This document shows, piece by piece, positions 8,783 through 17,127 of a stretch of DNA of 51,748 nt. The DNA is from Pseudomonadota bacterium (GTDB taxonomy: Bacteria; Pseudomonadota; Gammaproteobacteria; Burkholderiales; Rhodocyclaceae). The position numbers and the translations under genes were made by a program. Position 1 is the stretch's first letter. Each line of letters opens with the position of its first letter. The notes under the pieces are model-generated. The model did no database searches. It had not been told where the DNA came from and saw only the letters and a list, made by a program, of their open reading frames with translations. The stretch lies in contig JAGTRX010000007.1 of the NCBI GenBank assembly GCA_018262285.1, forward strand, positions 1 through 51,748. Reading direction: 5' to 3'.

Positions 8783-10348
8783 ATGCCAATTTTGAGCCTG
8801 CCTGATTCCGACGTCAGCCTGACCAGTTCCTTGCGTGACGCTGCCGAGGCGCGTATCTGGCTGGCCAACCAGCCGCAGACGCAACCTTTGCGCCTGTTGC
8901 GTGCCTTGCTCAAAGAGGTGCGCGCCCTCGATACCTGTGTCAATGTTCCAGCGACGCGACTCGAACTGCTCGATGCTCTGCGCCCCGCCATTATCCATGC
9001 GCAGGACGGTGCGCATATCCGCTATTCGCACAAGCCATTGCCGCTGTTGCAGGACGAACACGACGCTTTCGAACTGGCACGCGATCTCTGGCACGCTTTT
9101 GCTGTTGCCTATTTGCGTGTAGTGCCTCAACTGGCGCCACCGCTCTTGCTGCAGGCACTGCATCGCGCCGCAGTTGCGCTGCGCCAGGCGTTGCACTGCC
9201 ACTTCATCGCCGGCATCGAAGTTCCTCCTGATTATTTGTGCCTGCTCTACGAAATACTGATTACTGCGGAAAGTCAGCGTCTGCAACGTACCGCTGTTGA
9301 AGACCCGGACTATACTTTTCTCAGCCAGTCCACTATTGCCGGTGATGTTGCCTGGTCTTTTTTGCTGCTCTTTTCCGATCCCTACCGTTTTTCGCAAGCC
9401 CAGTTCAATGTCGCCAACCGTGCCTTCAGTCGTTGGTGCGACCTCGCCGGCTTCCAGGCGGAGCCTTCGGAAGACCGGCGCGCCAAAACGATTGCGCTGG
9501 CCAACTGGATTGGCGAAGCGGTGGTGTCCGTTGATGGTCGACCGCAATGGCTTGACGTCAGGCCGGTTGTGCGCAAGATCCGGCAACGCGTGGATTCGCT
9601 GGAAGCGGGTGAAACCCCCGAAAAGCTCAAGCTTGGGCGCGAATTAACGCCCTCATCCTGCATTCGTCTGATGCGTGATCTGGATCATGCTTTGCGGCCA
9701 AAACCGAAACCTATCGGCAATACCCTTGATCTCAACACCATCGATCTCGTTTTTGGCAATGAGAACCTCTATTTTCTGTTGTCTGGGAAGACACTGACCG
9801 AAAACAAGCTCTCTGCTCAGAGTGCGAGCGTCAGCCATGACCGCATCGCCGTGTTTGGTTTTGACAACATCACCAACCGCATTGATCATGTCGCCAAGAC
9901 CCAAGCGCCGGCTGAAACCTGGACTGTCGAAGACAACTGGATTTTGCGCGCCGCCCCCGATGGCGGCCAGGTGGTGGTACCCATGCTGGTTGGTATCAGG
10001 CCAGAAAAGAACGGTGTCCCACAATTGGCTGTATTGCTCGGCCTGCGCCAGACTAACGATGGTTGGCTGGCGGCCAATTTGCGCTTGTTGCCCAAACCAC
10101 CGGCCAGTGGCATTCAGAAGGTCGCGGGTGCTGCCACGCCGGGAGCGCAACCCAATCGCCAACCGGTTTTTCTGCTGCCCGCTGAAGATGAAGAAGGCGC
10201 ACATCCGACCATTTGCCTAACCACGGGTTCCGGATTGCGCCAAGGTAGTTTGCTGGCGTTGGAAGAATCTACGGTTGAGCATATTCGTTTGGGTGAAGTG
10301 GTCGAGCGCGGCAGCAATTTTGTTCGCTTTGCTTATGCCCGGACTTAG
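8783..10348 (+). CDS. Large cytosolic protein of unknown function
   Basis: A 521-residue protein without signal peptide or membrane helices. The N-terminal ~300 residues are almost wholly alpha-helical and leucine-rich (RLLRALLKEVRALDT). The C-terminal ~200 residues are beta-rich, with a cyclic pattern of short strands (VVVPMLVGIRPEK, NFVRFAYAR) that resembles the arrangement in c-di-GMP-binding PilZ-type proteins, but no RxxxR / DxSxxG motif pair is clear, so this is only a suggestion. It stands alone between the 8452 gene and the TauE permease (convergent). The start has a weak GAGAGA site. Confidence 0.7.
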   Translation: MPILSLPDSDVSLTSSLRDAAEARIWLANQPQTQPLRLLRALLKEVRALDTCVNVPATRLELLDALRPAIIHAQDGAHIRYSHKPLPLLQDEHDAFELARDLWHAFAVAYLRVVPQLAPPLLLQALHRAAVALRQALHCHFIAGIEVPPDYLCLLYEILITAESQRLQRTAVEDPDYTFLSQSTIAGDVAWSFLLLFSDPYRFSQAQFNVANRAFSRWCDLAGFQAEPSEDRRAKTIALANWIGEAVVSVDGRPQWLDVRPVVRKIRQRVDSLEAGETPEKLKLGRELTPSSCIRLMRDLDHALRPKPKPIGNTLDLNTIDLVFGNENLYFLLSGKTLTENKLSAQSASVSHDRIAVFGFDNITNRIDHVAKTQAPAETWTVEDNWILRAAPDGGQVVVPMLVGIRPEKNGVPQLAVLLGLRQTNDGWLAANLRLLPKPPASGIQKVAGAATPGAQPNRQPVFLLPAEDEEGAHPTICLTTGSGLRQGSLLALEESTVEHIRLGEVVERGSNFVRFAYART

Positions 10349-10357
10349 CCTCTGTCA

Positions 10358-11179
10358 TTAGGCGTTGCCGCCATTGACAAGCCCCCAGAGCATTTTGAGC
10401 GCGATCAGCACCAACATGGCCGAGAAAATTCGCTTCAGGGTCATGATGGGCAAGCGATGTGCGGCGCGGGCGCCGAGACGCGCGGTCAGCATGCTGGCCA
10501 GAACCAGCCCGGCCAGCGCCGGCAAATAGACATAGCCGATGCTGCTGGGCGGCAGGCCGACGTAACCCCAGCCATTGAAGACATAGCCCGCCGTACCGCC
10601 CAGAGCAATCGGTAATCCGACTGCGGCGGAAGTGCCGATGGCGTTTTGTACCCGGACATTGCACCAAGTCAGGAAAGGGACAGTCATCGAACCGCCACCG
10701 ATGGCGACCAGTGCTGAAACGGCGCCGATGCCAAAACCGGCCAGTGCAATTCCGAAGTGTCCCGGCAGTGTACGCGTCGCCTTGGGTTTGAGATTGAAGG
10801 CCATCTGGACGGCAATCAGGCAGACGAAGCCGGTAAAGACAAAGCCCAAAATTTTGACGGGGACTTTTGCAGCGACCAGTGTTCCGGCGGCGGCTCCAAG
10901 CAGAATCCCGGGTGTGATGCTGGCGACAACGCGCCACAGCACTGCCCCATGCTGATGATGTGTGCGCAAGCTGGCAATGGAGGTAAAAATAATGGCGGCG
11001 ATGGAAGTTCCCAGCGCCATGTGCAATACCTCGCCAACCGGGAATCCGGGCTGTGCCGAGAAAATCATGGTGAGGATGGGAACCATGACCAGGCCACCGC
11101 CAATACCGAGCATGCCGGCAAAAAAACCAGCAAAGGCGCCAAGCGCCAAATAGAAAATCATCCAGGGGTAGAGCGACAT
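10358..11179 (-). CDS. TauE/SafE family permease
   Basis: A 273-residue polytopic membrane protein (about eight helices). It carries the glycine-rich duplicated half motifs of the family: GAFAGFFAGMLGIGGGLVMVP in the first half and IGAVSALVAIGGGSMTVPF in the second. Members move sulfite, taurine-derived sulfonates or other small organic anions, usually as exporters; the substrate is not visible. It is convergent with the 521-residue unknown, ten bases away, and is preceded on its own strand by a strong hairpin and the probable 6S RNA. Confidence 0.9.
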   Translation of the reverse strand: MSLYPWMIFYLALGAFAGFFAGMLGIGGGLVMVPILTMIFSAQPGFPVGEVLHMALGTSIAAIIFTSIASLRTHHQHGAVLWRVVASITPGILLGAAAGTLVAAKVPVKILGFVFTGFVCLIAVQMAFNLKPKATRTLPGHFGIALAGFGIGAVSALVAIGGGSMTVPFLTWCNVRVQNAIGTSAAVGLPIALGGTAGYVFNGWGYVGLPPSSIGYVYLPALAGLVLASMLTARLGARAAHRLPIMTLKRIFSAMLVLIALKMLWGLVNGGNA

Positions 11180-11211
11180 TTCATGATCCGTAAAAAGCGC
11201 CAGTCAACGGA

Positions 11212-11242
11212 AACGGGTGGCAGGTCATCCCTGCCACCCGTT
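11212..11242. terminator. Perfect 13-bp hairpin between 6S RNA and TauE gene
   Basis: AACGGGTGGCAGG-TCATC-CCTGCCACCCGTT: 13 paired bases without mismatch and a 5-base loop. On the minus strand it comes after the probable 6S RNA and before the permease start at 11179, which fits a terminator or processing hairpin, although only a short TTT run follows it. Its shape resembles the 13-bp hairpin at 49000-49027. Confidence 0.55.
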
Positions 11243-11289
11243 GTACAGATCCCCGCGAATGCCGTTAGGCCGGCATCCTGAACCTGGGT

Positions 11290-11430
11290 CCAGAATGGCC
11301 GTTTCTCCTTTGCATCAGGCTCACCCGGCATAAGGGGCAGGCACAACAGCAAACGTTTGATCCACGGCCGATGCCAATTAGCATTGGTTCAAGGAATGTA
11401 TGGCCTTGACTAACACCGCAGGGAAAACTC
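11290..11430 (-). ncRNA. ssrS: Probable 6S RNA
   Basis: The minus-strand region immediately downstream of zapA has no reading frame and shows segments typical of betaproteobacterial 6S RNA in order: TTTTCCCTGCGGTGT, then CATTCCTTGAACC, then GGGTGAGCCTGATGC, then AAGGAGAAACGGCC. The zapA-ssrS gene order is conserved from enterobacteria to betaproteobacteria. 6S RNA mimics an open promoter and sequesters sigma-70 RNA polymerase in stationary phase. Ends are approximate; a covariance-model search was not possible. Confidence 0.68.
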
Positions 11431-11476
11431 AGCGGAGCACAAAACCGGACTGCCAACAACCAAACAGGGAAAAAGC

Positions 11477-11809
11477 CTAGAGATCCAGTTCCTGCTGGGG
11501 TGCCAGCACGCTATCGAGCCGTGCTCCCATGTGAATGATTCTACGCTTTGCGTCGGAAGTATCAACTGTTTCCTGCGCCCCGGTCAGAACGACGGGCGGA
11601 GCGCTCAGATGCTCGTGCGCAATGTTGAGTGCGGCCATGACGGCGACGCGTTCGGCGATGGTGGTTCGCGTCTTCTGGGCGATTTCGCGCATCTTGCCAT
11701 CGACCAGATCAACCGCTGCCAGCAGAGAAGTGCGCTCTTCCGGCGCGCAGGCCACGCGATATTCGCGCCCCATGATCTTGACGTCGAGGTAATTGGGCTC
11801 GGTGCTCAT
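11477..11809 (-). CDS. zapA: Cell division protein ZapA
   Basis: A 110-residue cytosolic protein. The N-terminal domain matches ZapA (LDVKIMGREYRVACAPEE, then a helix LLAAVDLVDGKMREI) and is followed by the conserved TIAERVAVMAALNIAHE helix. ZapA bundles FtsZ filaments at midcell. It is preceded by a ZapB-like coiled-coil gene one base upstream and followed by the probable 6S RNA, the usual proteobacterial arrangement. Confidence 0.92.
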   Translation of the reverse strand: MSTEPNYLDVKIMGREYRVACAPEERTSLLAAVDLVDGKMREIAQKTRTTIAERVAVMAALNIAHEHLSAPPVVLTGAQETVDTSDAKRRIIHMGARLDSVLAPQQELDL

Positions 11810-11810
11810 G

Positions 11811-12008
11811 TCAGGATTCCTCGGGCAACTTTTCCATCAGGACTTCAAGCCGCTGGCGGGCAGCGGTGATTTTTTGCCTGAGATCCAGCCGCTCGGTATC
11901 GGCAGCGGCAATGCGGTTTTTCAGCACCTCGTTCTCGGCTCTGGCCTGGTGTAGCAGATCCAGCACCTGTTCGATCTTGATTTCGAGGGCTTCGAGTTCC
12001 ATATTCAT
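11811..12008 (-). CDS. ZapB-like small coiled-coil protein (TIGR02449 type)
   Basis: About 65 residues, nearly all one coiled coil with leucines at heptad spacing (IEQVLDLLHQARAENEVLKN). Short coiled-coil proteins of this type sit directly upstream of zapA in many gamma- and betaproteobacteria and are thought to act in the divisome with ZapA. The start is uncertain: ATG 12008 is chosen; an in-frame GTG at 12017 and an ATG at 12002 are alternatives and none has a clear ribosome binding site. The stop is one base before the zapA start. Confidence 0.78.
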   Translation of the reverse strand: MNMELEALEIKIEQVLDLLHQARAENEVLKNRIAAADTERLDLRQKITAARQRLEVLMEKLPEES

Positions 12009-12121
12009 GGGGCGCACTATAGAGGGTGAAATGCCGCTCGGTCAAGGACTAAGCGTTGATTTTGAATGCGATTTATCGGATGTGGTTAAAATTTCCTTGT
12101 CGCGTCAAGTCCAGCGCATTC

Positions 12122-12149
12122 TTGCATTGACGCCAATCGCCGTTACACT
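12122..12149 (+). promoter_or_regulatory. Weak candidate promoter for the ccm operon
   Basis: TTGCAT at 12122-12127 and TACACT at 12144-12149 with a 16-base spacer lie 33 bases upstream of the ccmC start. Both hexamers match the sigma-70 consensus at four of six positions. No other candidate in the 174-base gap between the divergent zapB-like gene and ccmC looked better. Confidence 0.3.
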
Positions 12150-12181
12150 TGCCGGATTCAAGCCGCCAACCGAACACTCTG

Positions 12182-12904
12182 ATGAAAACTTTTGCTGCGC
12201 ATTTCTCATTGAGCGCGCCTGCAGCCAACCCCGAAGCATGGTCTGAGCTGATTACGCGCCCAAGGCTTTGCATTCAAGGTTTGGCTTTACTCAGCGTTGT
12301 TTGCGGCCTTGCCGGCCTGGTACTTGGGCTGTTGTTCGCACCGGCCAGCGCCCAGATGGGCGAGACCTACCGCATTGTTCTGGTACACGTTCCGGCTTCC
12401 TGGTTGTCGATGTTGCTTTATCTCATCATGGCGGTCTGCGCCGCTGACGGGCTGCTGCGCCACAATTCACTCGCTGCTCCAATGGCGCGGGCGATGGCAC
12501 CGACCGGCGCACTGATGGCTGTCCTTTCGCTTGGCACCGGCGCCCTCTGGGGGCTGCCAACCTGGGGAACGTGGTGGGTTTGGGATGCGCGTCTGACTTC
12601 AATGCTGATCCTCCTTTTTTTCTACATCGCCTTCATCGTGCTGAGCCATGCCATCATGGATCGGCAAGGCGCCGAACGTGTTGGATTTCTTTTGCTGCTA
12701 GTTGGCGTCATCAACATCCCCATCGTTCACTTTTCGGTGCACTGGTGGAACAGCTTGCACCAAGGTGCCAGCATCAGCCTGGGCAAACCGGCGCTGATGT
12801 CGCCTCTCATGTTGTGGGGCGTGTTGCTGATGGTGCTCTGCTTTACTTTCTACGCGGCGACAATGACCCTGCTGCGTTTGCGTACAAATCATGCACTGGC
12901 ATAG
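12182..12904 (+). CDS. ccmC: Cytochrome c maturation protein CcmC
   Basis: A 240-residue six-helix membrane protein that loads heme onto CcmE. It has the tryptophan-rich periplasmic heme-handling motif WGTWWVWDARLTS and the flanking histidines (VLVHVPASW before and HFSVHWWNSLH after). ATG 12182 is chosen; an in-frame TTG at 12149 would add eleven residues. It overlaps ccmD by 14 bases. ccmA and ccmB, which normally precede ccmC, are absent: the upstream neighbour is the divergent zapB-like gene. Confidence 0.95.
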   Translation: MKTFAAHFSLSAPAANPEAWSELITRPRLCIQGLALLSVVCGLAGLVLGLLFAPASAQMGETYRIVLVHVPASWLSMLLYLIMAVCAADGLLRHNSLAAPMARAMAPTGALMAVLSLGTGALWGLPTWGTWWVWDARLTSMLILLFFYIAFIVLSHAIMDRQGAERVGFLLLLVGVINIPIVHFSVHWWNSLHQGASISLGKPALMSPLMLWGVLLMVLCFTFYAATMTLLRLRTNHALA

Positions 12905-13031
12905 CCTCACCGAATTCATCGCCATGGGCGGGCGTGGCGCTTATGTCTGGAGCGCCTTCGGCATCGTCGCGTTGGCTTTCGTGCTGGAGCCGCTCATCCT
13001 GTTTTGGCGCCGTCGCAATGATACGCGGTGA
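12891..13031 (+). CDS. ccmD: Heme exporter small protein CcmD
   Basis: A 46-residue protein with the CcmD hallmarks: N-terminal MHWHSLTEFIAMGGRGAYVW, one transmembrane helix (about 17-38) and a basic tail WRRRNDTR. CcmD holds CcmC, CcmE and the CcmAB transporter together. It overlaps ccmC by 14 bases and ccmE by 14 bases (ATG 13018 lies inside it), showing translational coupling. Confidence 0.93.
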   Translation: MHWHSLTEFIAMGGRGAYVWSAFGIVALAFVLEPLILFWRRRNDTR

Positions 13032-13428
13032 ATTCTGGCAAAACCGGCCAACCCTGATCGTTGCTGCTGTTTTTCTGTTGGGCGCCCTCGCGCTGATATT
13101 GATTGTGCTCAACAACAGCCTGGCCTTCTATTACACGCCAACCGAAGTCCATGCTGGCAAGGCGCCGACAGACGAGTCTTTCAACCTTGGCGGGCTGGTG
13201 CGTGAAGGCAGCTTGAGGCGCGAAGTTGATGGCCTCAGTCTGCGCTTTGTGCTGACCGATAGGGAAAAGGACATCGAAGTTCGTTACAAGGGCATTCCGC
13301 CTGATCTTTTTGGTGAAGGGCGCGGTGCCGTTGTGCAAGGCCATCTCGGGGAGGGCGGCGTTTTTCTGGCCACCAGAGTGCTGGCCAAACACGACGAAAA
13401 TCACCTGCCGCCGGAACACAAAAAATGA
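13018..13428 (+). CDS. ccmE: Heme chaperone CcmE
   Basis: A 136-residue periplasmic heme chaperone with an N-terminal membrane anchor (about 12-31) and an OB-fold. His125 in LAKHDEN is the covalent heme ligand. The residue four positions on, tyrosine in E. coli (HxxxY, Tyr134) and an axial ligand there, is histidine here (His129), a difference noted in the findings. The start overlaps ccmD; the stop overlaps the ccmF start by four bases (ATGA). Confidence 0.95.
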   Translation: MIRGEFWQNRPTLIVAAVFLLGALALILIVLNNSLAFYYTPTEVHAGKAPTDESFNLGGLVREGSLRREVDGLSLRFVLTDREKDIEVRYKGIPPDLFGEGRGAVVQGHLGEGGVFLATRVLAKHDENHLPPEHKK

Positions 13429-15146
13429 TTCCCAAAATTGGCTACTTTGCCCTGTTTTTGGCGCTGTTGCTCGCACTGGGCACGGGAGCCGCCCATCTGA
13501 TTTGCCCCGCTTGCCGGCGTGGGTCACTCCCGGCCGCTGGCTTGCTGACAGCGCTGGTGGCGGTCGCCTTCGCCAGCCTGATGTTCGCCTTCATCAGCAA
13601 CGACTTTTCAATCCTCGCCGTCGTCCGCCATTCCAGCACAACGCTGCCGCTACCCTACCGGATGGCAGCCGTCTGGGCTGGCCACGAAGGTTCGATGCTG
13701 TTGTGGACGCTGCTGCTGTGCGGCTGGACATTGGCCGTCGCACTGCGCTCCAGCCGATTGCCCGCAATGCTATCTGGACGCCTGCTCGGCGTGCTGATGT
13801 TCCTCATCGCCGCTTTTCTGCTTTTTCTGCTCTTCGCTTCCAACCCTTTCGAGCGCCTGTTTAATGTCGCCAGCGAGGGGCGCGATCTCAACCCGCTGCT
13901 GCAAAACCCGGCCATGATCCTGCACCCGCCACTGCTCTTCATGGGCACGGCCGGGCTGGCCTTGCCCTATGCGGCCGCCGTCGCTGCCTTGTTGTCCGGG
14001 CAGTTCGATCAGGATCTGATGCGCTGGCTACGCCCTTGGCTGGCAGTGGCCTGGGGTTTCCTGACCCTTGGTATTGCCCTCGGTTCCTGGTGGGCTTACA
14101 CCGAACTAGGCTGGGGCGGCTGGTGGTTCTGGGACCCGGTCGAAAACGCTGCCCTGATGCCCTGGCTGGCGGCGATAGCGCTACTGCATGCGCTGACCGT
14201 CAGTCGGCCGCACGGCAATTTTCGGCACTGGACGCTGTTGCTCGCCCTTGTGCCTTTCTCCTTGGCCCTGCTCGGAACCTTTCTAGTGCGTTCCGGCATC
14301 CTGACCTCGGTGCACGCCTTCGCTGCCGATCCTGGACGCGGCATTTTCATCCTGATTCTGCTGGCGCTGACCATTGGCGGCGCGCTTCTGCTTTACGCCA
14401 AGCGGGCACCAACCTTGGCTCAATGGGGGATCGCCCAACTGTGGTCACGCGAAGCACCACTTCTAGCCGGAATCATGCTGCTGCTAGTGACCTGCGCCAC
14501 CGTCCTGCTCGGCACGCTCTACCCCTTGCTGGTTCAAGCGCTTGGACTGGGGCGCATTTCCGTCGGCCCACCCTACTTCAACCTTATGTTTGCGCTGCTC
14601 ATGTCGCCGGCCCTGCTGCTGATGGTGACCACCCCCTTTATCCGCAGCAAAGAGGTGTCGTACAGCCAAAGCAAACTGGCCATGCTGTTGGCCCATCTTG
14701 GCGTTGTTCTCTTTGCCCTCGGCGCCGTATTTTCCGGCAGCGGCGGGGCGGTACGGGAATTGAAAATGGCACCCGGCGAGACCGCGACCATCGCCGGTTA
14801 TTCCTTCAAATTGCAAGGCATTCAAGTGGCCGAGGGTAGCAATTATGCTGCCTTGCGCGGCCGTTTCGAATGGTCGTCGGACGACAAAAGCGGCGTGTTG
14901 CAGCCGGAAAAACGCCGCTATCGCGCCTCGCCTATGCTGATGACCGAAGCCGCCATCGACAGCAGCCTGTGGCGCGACCTGTATGTCTCGCTCGGCGAAC
15001 CGGTCGACTGTGATCAACCGTTCGGCGCCTGGACAGTGCGCCTGCAGATCAAGCCCATGATGAACTGGCTCTGGGCGGGGGCACTGCTGATGGCTTTGGG
15101 GGGCTTCGCGACGCTCCTGAACAGGCAGAAAGAGGAATCCTCATGA
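13425..15146 (+). CDS. ccmF: Heme lyase subunit CcmF, internally shortened
   Basis: A 573-residue polytopic protein that attaches heme to apocytochrome c. It retains the WGGWWFWDPVEN heme-handling motif, the HPP block, GTFLVRSG and the C-terminal periplasmic domain with KRRY and MTEAAID. It is ~70 residues shorter than E. coli CcmF (647). The gap is sharp: after LLLMVTTPFIRS the sequence resumes within a few residues at the AHLG helix, so a segment holding about two transmembrane helices is missing in frame. Overlaps both neighbours by four bases. Confidence 0.93.
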   Translation: MIPKIGYFALFLALLLALGTGAAHLICPACRRGSLPAAGLLTALVAVAFASLMFAFISNDFSILAVVRHSSTTLPLPYRMAAVWAGHEGSMLLWTLLLCGWTLAVALRSSRLPAMLSGRLLGVLMFLIAAFLLFLLFASNPFERLFNVASEGRDLNPLLQNPAMILHPPLLFMGTAGLALPYAAAVAALLSGQFDQDLMRWLRPWLAVAWGFLTLGIALGSWWAYTELGWGGWWFWDPVENAALMPWLAAIALLHALTVSRPHGNFRHWTLLLALVPFSLALLGTFLVRSGILTSVHAFAADPGRGIFILILLALTIGGALLLYAKRAPTLAQWGIAQLWSREAPLLAGIMLLLVTCATVLLGTLYPLLVQALGLGRISVGPPYFNLMFALLMSPALLLMVTTPFIRSKEVSYSQSKLAMLLAHLGVVLFALGAVFSGSGGAVRELKMAPGETATIAGYSFKLQGIQVAEGSNYAALRGRFEWSSDDKSGVLQPEKRRYRASPMLMTEAAIDSSLWRDLYVSLGEPVDCDQPFGAWTVRLQIKPMMNWLWAGALLMALGGFATLLNRQKEESS

Positions 15147-15733
15147 ACCGCTTTCTCTGGCCCTTGGCAATCTTCGTTCTTTTGCTGGTCTTGCTGGCGG
15201 CTGGGCTCAAACTCGTCGATCAGCGCGAATTGCCGTCGCCGCTGGTGGGCAAGCCCGCACCGGCTTTCCGTCTGGCAAGGCTCGAAGATCCCGAAAAAAG
15301 TTTCAGTCCGCAGGAGATGCAAGGCCAGGTCTGGCTGCTCAATGTCTGGGCCAGTTGGTGTGTATCCTGCAACCGTGAGCATGCCAAGTTGCTGCTTTTT
15401 GTTGGCAAGGTGCCAGTGGTTGGCCTCAATTACAAGGAAGTGCGGGGTGATGCCGGAATTGAAGTCAGTCGCCTGAGTTCGGAAGCTGAGCGCCAATTGG
15501 CCAGCGAGCGCGCAGTGAAATGGCTGAGAGAAAACGGCAATCCCTATGTGGCCAGCGTTCTCGATCTTGATGGCCGGGTTGGCATCGACTACGGCGTTTA
15601 CGGCGTGCCGGAGACTTTCATCATCGACCGCCAGGGTATTATTCGCTTCAAGCAGGTCGGCCCGCTGACGCCGGAAACGATCGAGCAAAAAATCCTGCCC
15701 TTGTTATCGGAATTACAGGGTAGTCAAAAATGA
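15143..15733 (+). CDS. ccmG: Thiol:disulfide interchange protein CcmG/DsbE
   Basis: A 196-residue membrane-anchored thioredoxin. An N-terminal anchor (about 4-24) is followed by the thioredoxin fold with active site WCVSC inside LLNVWASWC, and the GVYGVPETFIID cis-proline loop. It reduces the apocytochrome CXXCH cysteines before heme attachment. The VS dipeptide replaces the more usual PT/PS between the cysteines, and the region between active site and cis-Pro loop (EVSRLSSEAERQLASERA) is somewhat longer than usual. Overlaps ccmF and ccmH by four bases. Confidence 0.94.
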   Translation: MNRFLWPLAIFVLLLVLLAAGLKLVDQRELPSPLVGKPAPAFRLARLEDPEKSFSPQEMQGQVWLLNVWASWCVSCNREHAKLLLFVGKVPVVGLNYKEVRGDAGIEVSRLSSEAERQLASERAVKWLRENGNPYVASVLDLDGRVGIDYGVYGVPETFIIDRQGIIRFKQVGPLTPETIEQKILPLLSELQGSQK

Positions 15734-16125
15734 GCCTGCGAAACTGTGCTTTCGGCCTCATGCTTATCCTGCAACTGGCTGGAGCGCTAGCCGCGCCACC
15801 AACCGCCGAAGTCGACCAGCGCTTGCAGTCCCTCTCTGGCGAGCTACGTTGCCTGGTCTGCCAGAACCAGAGCTTGGCCGATTCCGATGCCGAGTTGGCT
15901 GTCGATCTGCGCCGCGAAATCCGCCGCATGATCGAAGCCGGCAAATCGGATGCGGAAATCCGTGATTTTCTGGTGGCGCGTTACGGCGACTTCATTCTCT
16001 ATGAACCGCCGTTCAAGCCTCTGACCCTGGCTCTTTGGCTGGGACCACTGCTTTTCCTGGTGCTTGGCTTGGGACTGTTGATCCGCAGCTTGCGGCGACG
16101 AGGGCAGGAAAATTCAGAATCCTAG
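15730..16125 (+). CDS. ccmH: Cytochrome c maturation protein CcmH
   Basis: A 131-residue protein with a signal peptide (about 1-21), the redox motif LRCLVCQNQ, a three-helix periplasmic domain (DLRREIRRMIEAG, DFLVARYGDFI) and a C-terminal transmembrane helix (about 97-118). It reduces apocytochrome c together with CcmG. The TPR protein CcmI that normally follows is absent; the next gene, nadR, is convergent and overlaps the last twelve bases. Confidence 0.94.
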   Translation: MSLRNCAFGLMLILQLAGALAAPPTAEVDQRLQSLSGELRCLVCQNQSLADSDAELAVDLRREIRRMIEAGKSDAEIRDFLVARYGDFILYEPPFKPLTLALWLGPLLFLVLGLGLLIRSLRRRGQENSES

Positions 16126-17127
16126 GTTGGCAAACGCTGCTGCCAACCTCTGTTCAAGCGTTCCGCTCAATTCAATCGGCACAATGCCGCGCTTTGCCAG
16201 TTCAGTGAGATACCAGTCATGCTGGTGCTGGCGGAAAGCTTCGTCACGGCGGGTGCCATCCTGCACAAAATCGAAATCCGGGGCACAGAGGAAAATCTGG
16301 TCATAGGGTCGTTCGGCCAAGGCGGCAAGTTCTGGCGCCACCTTGCCGAACATGGCCTGGCTATAGAGCAGGGTCGTCAGCGGCGATGTGTCGCAAATCA
16401 GAAAGCGCCTGGCTTTTGCGGCCAGTTGCTCCTCGCGCTGGACTTGCGTCTGGCCGATGTGCAGCATGTCGTCGAATTGCAGTTGGCCGTTTTTGGTATC
16501 CCACAATTCACGGCCGTATTCGGCGGCCCAGACGGTGTCCAACCTTGCGGCCAGCGCTTGCGCCAGCGTGGTTTTTCCTGTGGATTCGCCACCCAGCAGG
16601 CAGATGCGCTGCACGAAGCTGGCGTAGACCTCGGGAGCCAGGTAGTGGCTAAAGGCGTGTGGGTCTGAACGGATTTGCGTGCCCGAAACCGGAATGGCAG
16701 TCCGCGCCTGATCGACACAGACATGCTCTACCGGCTTGCCGAAGTGGGTGCTCAGGACTTCGGCAAAGCCCTCACCATAGGCTTCGCTGGTAAAAACGGC
16801 ATCGGGGTGCTTGCACAGTATTTCGCGGCAGAGCCAGGCGACAAAATGGCGATGTTCGTCGTCCGGTGCTTCATCGGGCGGAATGGTCGGGGCGTTTTCA
16901 GGCAAGGATTCGTCGTCAATCACCAAACAGGTGGCTGCCGGGAAGCGTGCCTTCAGCCAGCTTTCGCGCACTTCGCGCCCGTAGCCGGCAAAGCCCGGTC
17001 TGGCCCAACTGATGATCAGCACTTCGTCGCAAGCGGTTAGCGCCCTTTCGATGACCCTTTCGTGCCCCAGATGCAGCGGACAAAATTTGCCGACGACCAA
17101 GCCGCACTTGAATCCGGGCTTGCTCAT
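16114..17127 (-). CDS. nadR: NadR-type NMN adenylyltransferase / ribosylnicotinamide kinase
   Basis: A 337-residue bifunctional enzyme. The N-terminal nucleotidyltransferase has GKFCPLHLGH (the HxGH class motif), and the C-terminal kinase has a P-loop GGESTGKTT at about residues 191-199. The helix-turn-helix repressor domain of enterobacterial NadR is absent, so this version is enzymatic only. It converts nicotinamide riboside to NMN and NAD. ATG 17127 overlaps the stop of pnuC by four bases (ATGA), joining transport and phosphorylation in one operon. A longer frame upstream overlaps pnuC and is rejected. Confidence 0.92.
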   Translation of the reverse strand: MSKPGFKCGLVVGKFCPLHLGHERVIERALTACDEVLIISWARPGFAGYGREVRESWLKARFPAATCLVIDDESLPENAPTIPPDEAPDDEHRHFVAWLCREILCKHPDAVFTSEAYGEGFAEVLSTHFGKPVEHVCVDQARTAIPVSGTQIRSDPHAFSHYLAPEVYASFVQRICLLGGESTGKTTLAQALAARLDTVWAAEYGRELWDTKNGQLQFDDMLHIGQTQVQREEQLAAKARRFLICDTSPLTTLLYSQAMFGKVAPELAALAERPYDQIFLCAPDFDFVQDGTRRDEAFRQHQHDWYLTELAKRGIVPIELSGTLEQRLAAAFANLGF

